Source of the DNA: Kribbella italica
Lineage (GTDB): Bacteria > Actinomycetota > Actinomycetes > Propionibacteriales > Kribbellaceae
Reading direction: 5' to 3'
Length of the DNA stretch: 64,000 nucleotides
Assembly: GCF_014205135.1 (NCBI RefSeq)
Contig: NZ_JACHMY010000001.1
Span: 7,626,001 to 7,690,000 of the forward strand
Below, in pieces: positions 8,653 through 17,652 of the stretch (within the stretch, counting starts at the first letter, position 1; every line of letters begins with the position of its first letter). The position numbers and the translations under genes are program-made. Below the pieces are notes generated by a model that was not told where the DNA came from, ran no database searches, and saw only the letters and a list, made by a program, of their open reading frames with translations.

Positions 8653-9105
8653 CTAGTGGTACGCGTGCATCACCGCGTGGCCTCGGCCTCGGCTGATGAG
8701 CCAGCGGTTGACGGGGACGGTGAGGACGAAGGCGATGGCCAGGGCCGCGGCCAGGCTGGCCCAGAAGAGGAACGAGGCCAGGCCGGCGTCCATCGCGCCG
8801 GGGACGGCGAGGATGATGCCGTTGTCGACGATCTCCATCGTGAGGATGCTCAGCGTGTCGGCGGCGAGGGCGACCTTCAGGGCCTGCTGGAACGTGAGAC
8901 CCGCCTTGAGGACCGGGCGGATCGTCAGCGAGTAGCCGAAGAAGAAGGCCAGGGCGATCGACAGGACGACGGTCGCCAGGTTGTGCCAGCCGAGCGCCGT
9001 ACCGATCACCATGCCGAGGATCTCGCCGATCGCGCAGCCGGTGAGGCAGTGCAGGGTGGCCGAGATCGCTTGCTGGGTGAGCGTCCGGCCGCCGTGGGCG
9101 TCCAT
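8653..9105 (-). CDS. DUF4396 membrane protein of the copper operon
   Basis: A 150-residue membrane protein with about four hydrophobic segments and conserved polar/charged residues inside them (LHCLTGCAIGEILGM, GYSLTIRP, TLSILTMEIVDNGI). DUF4396 has no established biochemical function to my knowledge. It starts 1 nt after the copA stop with GGAG upstream and is the last gene of the copper operon, so a role in metal handling is inferred. The Cys/Met/His content (CLTGC, a His-rich C-terminus HAVMHAYH) is compatible with metal binding. Confidence 0.8.
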   Translation of the reverse strand: MDAHGGRTLTQQAISATLHCLTGCAIGEILGMVIGTALGWHNLATVVLSIALAFFFGYSLTIRPVLKAGLTFQQALKVALAADTLSILTMEIVDNGIILAVPGAMDAGLASFLFWASLAAALAIAFVLTVPVNRWLISRGRGHAVMHAYH

Positions 9106-9106
9106 C

Positions 9107-11341
9107 TCAGTTCTCCGTGGTGAAGCGCCGCAGCCGCAGGCTGTTGGTGACGACGAAGACCGAGCTGAACGCCATCGCCGCGCCGGCGAGCATCGGGTTC
9201 AGCAGGCCGGCCGCGGCCAGCGGGATCGCCGCGACGTTGTAGGCGAAGGCCCAGAACAGGTTGCCCTTGATCGTGCCCAGGGTCCGCCGGGCCAGCCGGA
9301 TCGCGTCCGCCGCCGAGCGCAGGTCGCCGCGGACCAGCGTCAGGTCGCTCGCCTCGATCGCCACGTCGGTCCCGGTGCCCATGCTCAGTCCGAGGTCGGC
9401 CTGGGCCAGCGCCGCCGCGTCGTTCACGCCGTCGCCGACCATCGCGACGACCCGGCCCTCACCCTGCAGCCGCTTGACCGCGGCGACCTTGTCGGCCGGC
9501 AGCACCTCGGCGATCACCTCGTCGATCCCGACCTCGGCGGCGACCTTGCGGGCGACCGCCTCGTTGTCACCGGTCAGCAGCACCGGCTTCAGCCCCAGCG
9601 CCCGCAGCTGCTTGATCGCCTCCGCCGAGCTCGGCTTCACGGTGTCGGCGACCACCAGTACGGCGCGCGCCTTGCCGTCCCACCCGACCGCGACCGCCGT
9701 ACTGCCCTCGGCCTCGGCGTGCTCCTTGGCGTGCGCGAGATCCGCCGGCAGGTACTGACTCCACTCCTCGAGCAGTCGCGTCCGACCCACCAGTACGGCG
9801 TGTCCGTCCACGATCCCTTGCACACCAAGGCCTTCGACGTTCCCGAAGTCCTCGACCGACGGCAACTTGCCCAGCTCGTCGAAGGCGCCCCGGGCAACGG
9901 CCTGCGCGATCGGGTGCTCGCTCGAGTGCTCGAGCGCCCCCGCCAGCCGCAGGACGTCGGCCCGCTGCTCGCCCTCGGCCAGGAGCACGTCGACCAGATC
10001 CATCCGCCCGGTCGTCACCGTCCCGGTCTTGTCCAGTACGACGGTGTCGATGCGCTGCGTCGACTCCAGCACCTCCGGACCCTTGATCAGGATCCCGAGC
10101 TGTGCGCCCCGGCCGGTCCCGACCATCAACGCGGTGGGCGTCGCCAGCCCGAGCGCACACGGGCACGCGATGATCAGGACGGCGACCGCCGCGGTGAACG
10201 CCACCTCGACCGCCGACCCGTTCCCGAGCCAGAACCCCAGCGTCAGCAGGGCCAGCCCGATCACGATCGGCACGAAGATCCCCGAGATCCGGTCGGCCAG
10301 CCGCTGCACGGCCGCCTTGCCGTTCTGCGCGTCCTCGACCAGCCGCGCCATCTGCGCCAGCTGCGTGTCCGAACCGACCCGAGTAGCCCGTACAACGAGC
10401 CGCCCGCCGGCGTTCACGGTCGCGCCGACGACCGCGTCGCCCTCGCCGACCTCGACCGGGACGGACTCGCCGGTCAGCATCGACGCGTCGACCGCGCTGC
10501 TCCCGGTGACGATCACCCCGTCGGTTGCGACCTTCTCACCCGGCCGGACGACGAACTCGTCGCCGACCACCAGCTGATCAGCCGGAATCCGGTGCTCGAC
10601 GCCGTCCCGCAGTACGGCGACGTCCTTCGCGCCGAGCTCCATCAGCGCCTTCAGCGCAGCACCCGAGCGCCGCTTGGCGCGGCCCTCGAAGTACCGCCCG
10701 GCCAGGATGAACGTCGTCACACCGGCCGCGACCTCGAGGTAGATCTCCTCGGCGCCGCCACCCCGCGAGGGGATCAGCGTGAACGGCATCTTCATCCCGG
10801 GCTCGCCGGCTCCGCCGAGGAACAGCGCGTACAGCGACCACAGGAACGAGCTGAGCACCCCCAGCGAGATCAGCGTGTCCATCGTCGCGGCGCCGTGCTT
10901 CAGGTTCGTCCAGGCGGCCTTGTGGAACGGCCAGGCCGCCCACGTCACCACCGGCGCGGCCAGCGTCAGCGACGCCCACTGCCAGAAGTCGAACTGCAGC
11001 GCCGGAATCATGCCCAGGGCAATCACCGGTACGGCGAGCGCGATGCTGGCGTAGAGCCGTTCCCGCAGGGGCTTCAGCTCGTCGATCTCCTCCTCGGAGG
11101 CCTCTCCACCCGCGGGCGCGGGAAGCGCCGCGCTGTAGCCGGTGGCCTCGACGGTGGCGACCAGGTCGTCGGTGCTGATGCCGTCGGCGTACGTCACCTT
11201 GGCCTTCTCGGTGGAGTAGTTCACCGTCGCGGTGACGCCGTCCATCCGGTTCAGCTTCTTCTCGACCCGGGCGGCGCAGGAGGCGCACGTCATGCCACCG
11301 ATGATGAGTTCGACGGACTGCCCGGTTTCCGGGGTTGTCAT
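9107..11341 (-). CDS. copA: Copper-exporting P1B-type ATPase
   Basis: A 744-residue ATPase that exports Cu(I) across the cytoplasmic membrane. It has one N-terminal HMA domain (GMTCASC, Cys19 and Cys22), eight predicted membrane helices, the transmembrane CPC motif (Cys393-Pro-Cys395), the phosphorylation loop DKTGT (Asp437), the P1B-specific SEHP motif, and the TGDNE and MVGDGVNDAAAL motifs. CPC plus HMA points to Cu(I)/Ag(I) specificity. It lies in the csoR-copZ operon, which supports copper as substrate. No truncation is seen. Confidence 0.96.
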   Translation of the reverse strand: MTTPETGQSVELIIGGMTCASCAARVEKKLNRMDGVTATVNYSTEKAKVTYADGISTDDLVATVEATGYSAALPAPAGGEASEEEIDELKPLRERLYASIALAVPVIALGMIPALQFDFWQWASLTLAAPVVTWAAWPFHKAAWTNLKHGAATMDTLISLGVLSSFLWSLYALFLGGAGEPGMKMPFTLIPSRGGGAEEIYLEVAAGVTTFILAGRYFEGRAKRRSGAALKALMELGAKDVAVLRDGVEHRIPADQLVVGDEFVVRPGEKVATDGVIVTGSSAVDASMLTGESVPVEVGEGDAVVGATVNAGGRLVVRATRVGSDTQLAQMARLVEDAQNGKAAVQRLADRISGIFVPIVIGLALLTLGFWLGNGSAVEVAFTAAVAVLIIACPCALGLATPTALMVGTGRGAQLGILIKGPEVLESTQRIDTVVLDKTGTVTTGRMDLVDVLLAEGEQRADVLRLAGALEHSSEHPIAQAVARGAFDELGKLPSVEDFGNVEGLGVQGIVDGHAVLVGRTRLLEEWSQYLPADLAHAKEHAEAEGSTAVAVGWDGKARAVLVVADTVKPSSAEAIKQLRALGLKPVLLTGDNEAVARKVAAEVGIDEVIAEVLPADKVAAVKRLQGEGRVVAMVGDGVNDAAALAQADLGLSMGTGTDVAIEASDLTLVRGDLRSAADAIRLARRTLGTIKGNLFWAFAYNVAAIPLAAAGLLNPMLAGAAMAFSSVFVVTNSLRLRRFTTEN

Positions 11342-11354
11342 GAGATGCCTCCTC

Positions 11355-12368
11355 TCAGTGGCCGTGCGGAGTGGTGTCGTGGCCGGGGGTCGTGCTGCTG
11401 CTCGGCAGCGTCGTCGGCGGGACGATCGTGGTGCCGTCGGCGTCCACCGTCACGGTGAACTCCGCGGTGTGGACCGTGCCGGCGTGCTGGAAGTCGAGGA
11501 ACAGCGAGTACGTGCCGGCGGTCGGGAAGGTGGTGCCGAAGGTGATCTGCGGCCCGCCCTTCGTGCCCGGCTCGGCGTGCTCCGCCGGGTGGTTGTGCAG
11601 GTACGCGAGATCGCCGCTGCGCAGTGAGACCAGGTGGCCGAAGGCCCCGAGGTACGGCTGCAGATCGGTGACCGGCTTGCCGCCCTTGCTGATCGCGAAG
11701 GTCAGCTCGGACTCCTTGCCCGCCTGGGGTTTCCCGGCCAGCGTCACGTCGTACCCGTGGATGCTGAAGACGCTCGCGGGCTTGCTCAGCGGGACCGGGA
11801 TGTAGAGACCGGACACGTTCACGTCCGTGCCGAGGGTGAGGGTCTGGTCGTGCCCGGCCGGCTGGAAGTCGGCGTACAGGCGCCAGGTGCCGCCCGCGGT
11901 GAAGCTGAACGGGATCGACCAGTTGCCCGCGGCATCCATCGTCGGGTGCACGTGGTGGAAGCCGGACAGGTCCCGGCGTACGACGATCAGGTGCAGGTCC
12001 TTCTCGTGCGTCTTCGTGTACTTCGTGACCGGCTTGCCGTCCGGACCGGTGATCGTGAAGCGCAGCGGGGTCTTCTGCCCGGGCTGGAAGAACGTGGTCG
12101 CGGGGACCAGCGTGTAGCCGGCTTGGGACACCGCGAGCCCGGGCGGCTGAGCGCTCGCGTCGCCGTGTCCCTCACCGTGACCGCCCTGCTCGCCGGCCGG
12201 ATCGGCCATGCCGTCCATCCCGCCCATGCCGTCACCGGCCGGGGCGGGCTCCAAGGTGTCGGCTGCCGCGATCGGGTCGACCGCGGAACCGATCGCGAAA
12301 GCACCGGCGAAGGCCAGCACGAGCACGCCGGCGAACGCGCCGAGCCGGAGCGCGACAGCCCGGCTCAT
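11355..12368 (-). CDS. His/Met-rich secreted copper-operon protein
   Basis: A 337-residue exported protein with one N-terminal membrane/signal segment (residues 8-30), then a Gly/Met/His-rich segment (GDGMGGMDGMAD, HGEGHGD), two related beta-sandwich-like repeats (each with an H-L-x-x-x-R-x-D-L stretch, HVHP or HNHP, then a LYADFQPAG or LFLDFQHAG element) and a His-rich tail. The Met/His clusters suggest extracytoplasmic copper binding. Its start overlaps the end of copZ (ATGA), and copA follows. I do not recognise a characterised family; similar proteins are usually annotated as hypothetical or heavy-metal-associated. Confidence 0.75.
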   Translation of the reverse strand: MSRAVALRLGAFAGVLVLAFAGAFAIGSAVDPIAAADTLEPAPAGDGMGGMDGMADPAGEQGGHGEGHGDASAQPPGLAVSQAGYTLVPATTFFQPGQKTPLRFTITGPDGKPVTKYTKTHEKDLHLIVVRRDLSGFHHVHPTMDAAGNWSIPFSFTAGGTWRLYADFQPAGHDQTLTLGTDVNVSGLYIPVPLSKPASVFSIHGYDVTLAGKPQAGKESELTFAISKGGKPVTDLQPYLGAFGHLVSLRSGDLAYLHNHPAEHAEPGTKGGPQITFGTTFPTAGTYSLFLDFQHAGTVHTAEFTVTVDADGTTIVPPTTLPSSSTTPGHDTTPHGH

Positions 12369-12589
12369 GCCGTCGCGCCGGTCAGCTCGTAGCCCGCCTC
12401 GTCGACGGCCTCGCGGACGGCGCCCTCGTCCAGCGCGGACTCACTCGTCACCTGCACGGCGGAGGTGCCGCCCGCGTTCAGGTCGATGCTGACGTTCTGC
12501 ACGCCCGGCAGCTTGCTGAGCTCCTCGGTCACCGCGGAGGTGCAGTGCCCGCAGGTCATCCCGGACACGGCGTACGTGGTGGTGGTCAT
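12365..12589 (-). CDS. copZ: Copper chaperone, HMA domain
   Basis: A 74-residue single HMA-domain protein with the Cu(I)-binding motif GMTCGHC near the N-terminus. Its likely role is to buffer cytosolic Cu(I) and pass it to the HMA domain of CopA. It is the second gene of the csoR operon, 53 nt after csoR, with an AAGGAG-like ribosome site before the ATG, and it overlaps the next gene by 4 nt. Confidence 0.94.
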   Translation of the reverse strand: MTTTTYAVSGMTCGHCTSAVTEELSKLPGVQNVSIDLNAGGTSAVQVTSESALDEGAVREAVDEAGYELTGATA

Positions 12590-12616
12590 ATCGGTTCTCC
12601 TTCGGATTTTCTGGGT

Positions 12617-12652
12617 GTGTTTCAGCTACGAGGCTGGGTGTTTCAGCTACGA
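12617..12652. repeat. 15 bp direct repeat duplicating the csoR 3' end
   Basis: GTGTTTCAGCTACGA occurs at 12617-12631 and again at 12638-12652. The second copy includes the csoR stop codon, so the first looks like a recent small tandem duplication of the gene's last bases in the csoR-copZ gap. The repeat unit is about 21 bp. Confidence 0.8.
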
Positions 12653-12963
12653 ACAAGGCGGGCGATCGCGTCGGAGGCCTCGCGGACCTTCTCCTCCGCC
12701 TCCGCGCCGCCGCGCTGGGCGGCCTCGACCACGCAGTGCGAGAGGTGCTCGTCGAGCAGCTCCAGCGAGAACGACTGGAGCGCCTTCGTCGCCGCCGAGA
12801 CCTGGGTCAGGATGTCGATGCAGTACTTGTCCTCCTCGACCATCCGCTGCAGGCCACGGACCTGGCCCTCGATCCGCCGCAGCCGCTTCAGGTGGCTCGA
12901 CTTCTCGCTGGTGTAGCCGTGCACGTGCCCGGAATCAGGTGTCTCGGTCGGCTGGTCGGTCAT
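12643..12963 (-). CDS. csoR: Copper-sensing repressor
   Basis: A 106-residue all-helical DNA-binding repressor. The Cu(I) ligands Cys48, His73 and Cys77 are present with the same spacing (25 and 4) as Cys36/His61/Cys65 of Mycobacterium tuberculosis CsoR. It has an extended His-containing N-terminus (HVHGYTSEKSSH). In the known mechanism the apo-tetramer blocks the promoter and Cu(I) releases it. It is the first gene of its own operon, and three matching GC-rich operators lie just upstream. Confidence 0.96.
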   Translation of the reverse strand: MTDQPTETPDSGHVHGYTSEKSSHLKRLRRIEGQVRGLQRMVEEDKYCIDILTQVSAATKALQSFSLELLDEHLSHCVVEAAQRGGAEAEEKVREASDAIARLVRS

Positions 12964-12986
12964 CGTGGCCCTCTTTCCCTCACTGC

Positions 12987-13001
12987 TACCCCTGGGGGGT
13001 A
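12987..13001. promoter_or_regulatory. CsoR operator site A
   Basis: TACCCCTGGGGGGTA, a 15 bp near-palindrome with the G-tract dyad typical of CsoR boxes, 24 bp before the csoR start and downstream of the inferred promoter. Confidence 0.85.
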
Positions 13002-13014
13002 TGTCGATGCCTAG

Positions 13015-13043
13015 AAGTTACCCCCTTGGGGTATCAAGCGCAA
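13015..13043 (-). promoter_or_regulatory. csoR operon promoter with CsoR operator site B in the spacer
   Basis: On the minus strand TTGCGC (13043-13038) and TAACTT (13020-13015) are separated by exactly 17 bp. The CsoR box TACCCCCTTGGGGTA (13019-13033) fills most of that spacer, so a bound repressor would exclude RNA polymerase. The hexamers match the sigma-70 consensus only in part. Confidence 0.75.
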
Positions 13044-13054
13044 CCCCTGGAGAA

Positions 13055-13069
13055 TACCCCGTGGGGGTA
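13055..13069. promoter_or_regulatory. CsoR operator site C
   Basis: TACCCCGTGGGGGTA, a third copy of the CsoR box, 92 bp from the csoR start and towards the divergent ABC-exporter operon. Its distance from site B is 36 bp centre to centre, as between nearby tetramer sites; a role in the divergent direction is possible. Confidence 0.75.
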
Positions 13070-13071
13070 AT

Positions 13072-13101
13072 TTGGTTCACCGGCCCCACCCGGTGAACCA
13101 A
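13072..13101. promoter_or_regulatory. 12 bp inverted repeat upstream of the ABC exporter
   Basis: TTGGTTCACCGG (13072-13083) and CCGGTGAACCAA (13090-13101) are perfect inverted arms around a 6 nt spacer. It is not a CsoR box. It lies 91 bp before the ATPase gene with no T run after it, so it may be the operator of an unlinked regulator for the exporter. Confidence 0.6.
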
Positions 13102-13192
13102 CCAAACTGGCAGTCTGTGCGTCTCATCGCGTTAGGGATGCGGTCCACTGCGGGCTGTGAGCAACGGCCTGGGGACAACGAGAAGGGGTGGC

Positions 13193-14146
13193 ATGACGGA
13201 CCTGGCGATCAGTACGCGGGGCCTGCGGAAGACGTACCGGACCCGGCGGGGCAAGCGGGTGGTCGCGGTCCAGGGGCTCGATCTGGACGTGCCCGTCGGT
13301 GGCGTGCACGGGTTCCTCGGGCCGAACGGGTCGGGCAAGACCACCTCGATCCGGATGCTGCTCGGGCTGATCCGGGCCGACGCCGGCGCGATGGCGCTGT
13401 TCGGCCGCCCGGTCCCCGAGCACCTGCCCGAGGTGGTCTCCCGGGTCGGCGCGATCGTCGAGTCGCCGAAGTTCTTCCCGGCCTTCACCGGCCGCAAGAA
13501 CCTGGAGCTGCTCGCCGACGCGATCGGCGCGCCGCGCGGCCGGGTCGGTGAGGTGCTCGACGAGACCTCGCTCGGCGAGCGCGGCAAGGACCGGTTCAAG
13601 ACCTACTCGCTCGGCATGAAGCAGCGGCTCGCGATCGCGGCGACGCTGCTCAAGGAGCCGGACCTGCTGATCTTCGACGAGCCGACCAACGGGCTCGACC
13701 CGGCCGGCATCCGGGAGATCCGCGAGACGATGCGGGCGCTCGGTGAGCAGGGCCGCACCGTCCTGGTCAGCAGCCACATCCTGGCCGAGGTCGAGCAGGT
13801 CGCCGACACGGTCTCGATCATCGGCCACGGCCGGCTGCTCGCCTCGGGCCCGGTGGCCGAGGTGATCGGTGGCACCGGCAAGTCGACCGTGAAACTCGCG
13901 ATCGGCAACCAGGAGGCGGCGACCGCCGTACTGACCCAAGGCGGGCTGACGGTTCGGGCCGAGGGCAACTATCTCTTCGTGGACGGCGCCGAGGACCCGG
14001 CCGACATCACCCGCCGGCTGGCCCAGCGCGAGCTGTACGTCGCGGAGCTGATCCCGGTCCGGGCGGACCTGGAGTCGGTGTTCCTGGAGCTGACGGCCGA
14101 CGAGGGGCTGGCCGCCGACGAGACGACCACGGGAGGCAAGCTGTGA
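13193..14146 (+). CDS. ABC exporter ATP-binding protein (ABC-2 type)
   Basis: A 317-residue ATPase with Walker A GPNGSGKTT, signature YSLGMKQR and Walker B LLIFDEPTNGLDPAG, followed by a C-terminal extension of about 100 residues as in BcrA/NatA-like antibiotic or lipid exporters. The ATG at 13193 is preferred over one 12 codons earlier because GAGAAGGGG lies directly upstream. The stop overlaps the permease start (GTGA). Substrate unknown; neighbouring copper genes run the other way, so a copper link is not implied. Confidence 0.92.
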   Translation: MTDLAISTRGLRKTYRTRRGKRVVAVQGLDLDVPVGGVHGFLGPNGSGKTTSIRMLLGLIRADAGAMALFGRPVPEHLPEVVSRVGAIVESPKFFPAFTGRKNLELLADAIGAPRGRVGEVLDETSLGERGKDRFKTYSLGMKQRLAIAATLLKEPDLLIFDEPTNGLDPAGIREIRETMRALGEQGRTVLVSSHILAEVEQVADTVSIIGHGRLLASGPVAEVIGGTGKSTVKLAIGNQEAATAVLTQGGLTVRAEGNYLFVDGAEDPADITRRLAQRELYVAELIPVRADLESVFLELTADEGLAADETTTGGKL

Positions 14147-15132
14147 TCCGGCTGACGGGAGTCGAGCTGCGGCGGCTGGTCGCGCGCCGCCTGGTGATGC
14201 TCGGCGTGGTCGCGGTGCTCGGCGTCACGGTGCTGATGCTGGCCGCCACCTGGTGGAACTCCCGCCCGCTGTCGGCCGCGGAGCAGCAGAACGTGAAGGT
14301 CCAGTTCGAGCAGGCGCACGCGGACTGGGTGAAGAACCACGACAAGTACGACAAGGAGTGCCGCGCCAGTTACGCCGATACGCCGGACCCGAAGCCCTCG
14401 ATCGAGGAGATGTGCACCTACACCGAGCCCAGGCTCGAGGACTGGGGCAAGCCGCAGACGGTCTTCACCGACCTGATGCCGAGCCTGCTGCAGGGGTCGT
14501 CGTACCTGCTGGCGTTCGCCGCGTTCCTGATCGGCGCGAGCTTCATCGGTGCGGAGTTCAGCAGCGGCTCGATCGGCAACTGGCTGACCTTCGAGCCACG
14601 GCGGATGCGCGTCTACGGCAGCAAACTCGTCGCGGTCGCGGTCGGCATGGTGCCGGTCGCGGTGGTGACACTGGCCCTGCTGCTGGCCGGGACGTACCTG
14701 ATCGTCTCCCAGATGGGCGTCACGACCGGCACCACCGGCAAGGTGTGGGGCAACCTGCTCGAGACGTCGGGCCGGACCGTGGTGCTCGCGGGCGTGGCCG
14801 GCGCACTCGGCGGCGTACTGGCACTGCTGCTGCGGCACACGGCGGCCGCGATCGGCGTGATCATGGGGTACGCGGTCCTGGTGGAAGGCATCTTCGGCAG
14901 CGTGCTCGCCTCCGCACAGCCCTGGCTGGCCCGGCTGAACTTCGACGCCTGGGTGCTGCACGGTACGACGTACTACGTCCAGAAGTGCAAGACGATGGGC
15001 GACGGCTCCTACACCTGCGAGTCGGTCGAGAAGACGCTCAGCTTCGAGCACGGCGCCTGGTACCTGGGCATCGGTGCGGTCGTGCTGATCGCGCTCGGCG
15101 CGCTGGTGTTCAACCGGCGCGATGTGACCTGA
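14143..15132 (+). CDS. ABC-2 type permease
   Basis: A 329-residue membrane protein with about six helices: one at residues 18-38, then a large extracytoplasmic loop of roughly 80 residues containing two Cys (KECRASYAD, EEMCTYTE), and a cluster of helices from about residue 115 on. A second pair of Cys lies in the last loop (QKCKTMGDGSYTCESVEK), so extracellular disulfides are possible. It starts with GTG overlapping the ATPase stop. It pairs with the ATPase as a half- or full exporter of unknown substrate. Confidence 0.88.
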   Translation: MIRLTGVELRRLVARRLVMLGVVAVLGVTVLMLAATWWNSRPLSAAEQQNVKVQFEQAHADWVKNHDKYDKECRASYADTPDPKPSIEEMCTYTEPRLEDWGKPQTVFTDLMPSLLQGSSYLLAFAAFLIGASFIGAEFSSGSIGNWLTFEPRRMRVYGSKLVAVAVGMVPVAVVTLALLLAGTYLIVSQMGVTTGTTGKVWGNLLETSGRTVVLAGVAGALGGVLALLLRHTAAAIGVIMGYAVLVEGIFGSVLASAQPWLARLNFDAWVLHGTTYYVQKCKTMGDGSYTCESVEKTLSFEHGAWYLGIGAVVLIALGALVFNRRDVT

Positions 15133-15146
15133 TCGCCGTACGACGA

Positions 15147-15183
15147 ACGCCGGCCCCGAGTGGAATCCACTCGGGGCCGGCGT
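15147..15183. terminator. Long bidirectional terminator hairpin
   Basis: Arms of 18 bp (15147-15164 and 15166-15183) are perfect inverted repeats with a single central base, GC-rich, placed between the convergent permease and msiK genes. No T run is needed for high-GC I-shaped terminators. Confidence 0.85.
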
Positions 15184-15201
15184 CGTGCTGGTGCGAGACG
15201 G

Positions 15202-16281
<1,080 letters not shown>

Positions 16282-16446
16282 GACTGTTCAATCCCTTCAC
16301 CGGCAGGAACGTGCCGGACGATCCGTAGTAAAGGCCCCCGGGCGGGGGTGCGCCCATCCTCACCTGCCCGGCTGCTCCTGACAAGGTTTACGCCGGAAGA
16401 GGTGTGTGCTTTGTTCACCTTCTGGACAGGTCTGCGCAGTCCGAGT

Positions 16447-16462
16447 CTGCAAGATCTTGCAG
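16447..16462. promoter_or_regulatory. LacI-type operator between msiK and its regulator
   Basis: CTGCAAGATCTTGCAG is a perfect 16 bp palindrome in the 225 bp divergent region. Its core GCAAG-N2-CTTGC is shared with the palindrome at 2564-2577. The CTTGCAG half resembles the Streptomyces MalR element. Confidence 0.8.
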
Positions 16463-16465
16463 GTT

Positions 16466-16476
16466 CTTGCTGCAAG
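16466..16476. promoter_or_regulatory. Second LacI-type dyad (reversed half-sites)
   Basis: CTTGC-T-GCAAG, an 11 bp odd palindrome directly beside the main operator, with the half-sites in the opposite order. It lies upstream of the TAGGGT hexamer (16493-16498) of the LacI gene and so may add autoregulation. Confidence 0.55.
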
Positions 16477-16506
16477 GTGCAGCCCGGCTGGGTAGGGTGA
16501 CCGGTC

Positions 16507-17529
16507 GTGAGCAGCAGAGCGAGGCTGGCGGACATCGCGGCCAAGGCGGGGGTCAGCGAGGCCACGGTGTCCCGGGTCCTGAACGGCAAACCCGGAGTGG
16601 CCGAGGAGACCAGGCAGTCGGTGCTGACCGCGCTGGACGTCCTGGGCTTCGAACGCCCGACCCGGCTGCGCCGCCGCTCGGCCGGCCTGATCGGCCTGGT
16701 GATGCCGGAACTGATCAACCCGATCTTCCCGGCCTTCGCCCAGGTGATCGAGTCGGCCCTGTCGCAGCGCGGCTTCACGCCGGTCCTGTGCACCCAGTCG
16801 CCGTCCGGCGCGAGTGAGGACGAGTACGTCGAGATGCTGCTCGAACGCGGCGTCTCCGGGATCATGTTCGTCTCCGGCCTGCACGCCGACACCGGCGCCG
16901 ACCACGCCAGGTACCAGGCCCTGGTCGACCGCAACCTCCCCGTCGTCTTCGTCAACGGCTGGCTGCCCGGCGTGGGCGCGCCCTTCATCTCCTCCGACGA
17001 GTACGCCGCGACCGAACTGGCCGTCTCGCACCTGGTAGCCCTCGGCCACCGCCGGATCGGCTTCACCTCGGGCCCCGAACGCTTCATCGTCGTCCAGCGC
17101 AAACTCGCGGGCTTCCGGACCGCGCTCAAGGCCCAGGTCGGCTTGTCCGACGACGAGATCAACGACCTGGTCGAGCTCAGCGTCTTCGGCGTGGAAGGCG
17201 GCCAGGCCGCGGCCCAGCGCCTCCTCGACCACGGCGCCACCGCGGTCATCTGCGGCTCCGACATGATGGCCCTCGGCGTCATCCGCGCCGCCCGCCAACG
17301 AGGCCTCACGGTCCCCGGCGACCTGTCGGTCGTCGGCTACGACGACGCCCCGATGATGGAGTTCACCGATCCCCCCATGACCACGGTCCGCCAACCCGTC
17401 CAGGCCATGGCCCTGGCCGCCGTCCAGTCCCTCCTCGACGAGGTCCGGGGCCACGCGACACCACGGACGGAGTTCCTCTTCCGCCCCGAACTGGTAGTCC
17501 GCAACAGCACGGGCCCGGTCCGCGGATAA
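16507..17529 (+). CDS. LacI-family transcriptional regulator (MalR-like)
   Basis: A 340-residue LacI protein. The helix-turn-helix RLADIAAKAGVSEATVSRVLNGK is nearly identical to that of the regulator at 2601, with the recognition helix unchanged, and the effector domains are also closely related. It begins with GTG, 8 nt after a TAGGGT hexamer, suggesting a leaderless transcript. Divergent from msiK, with palindromic operators between, it is the likely repressor of msiK and may cross-bind the importer operon's control region. Confidence 0.92.
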   Translation: MSSRARLADIAAKAGVSEATVSRVLNGKPGVAEETRQSVLTALDVLGFERPTRLRRRSAGLIGLVMPELINPIFPAFAQVIESALSQRGFTPVLCTQSPSGASEDEYVEMLLERGVSGIMFVSGLHADTGADHARYQALVDRNLPVVFVNGWLPGVGAPFISSDEYAATELAVSHLVALGHRRIGFTSGPERFIVVQRKLAGFRTALKAQVGLSDDEINDLVELSVFGVEGGQAAAQRLLDHGATAVICGSDMMALGVIRAARQRGLTVPGDLSVVGYDDAPMMEFTDPPMTTVRQPVQAMALAAVQSLLDEVRGHATPRTEFLFRPELVVRNSTGPVRG

Positions 17530-17652
17530 GAGGGTCGGGCGCGACGGCATCGGCATCGGCGTCCTGATCGCGGCGGGCGGCTGGACCGGCCGTCGCCGCA
17601 CCGGGGCCGGCCTGCCCGGGATCGTGCTTGCGCTGGTGCGCCCCGACCTTTA

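Noticed and set aside
17530..17652. An apparently coding Gly/Ile-rich plus-strand stretch between the LacI and TetR genes
   Set aside because: The frame has no start codon and runs into the end of the convergent TetR gene; it may be a gene remnant, but I cannot support one.
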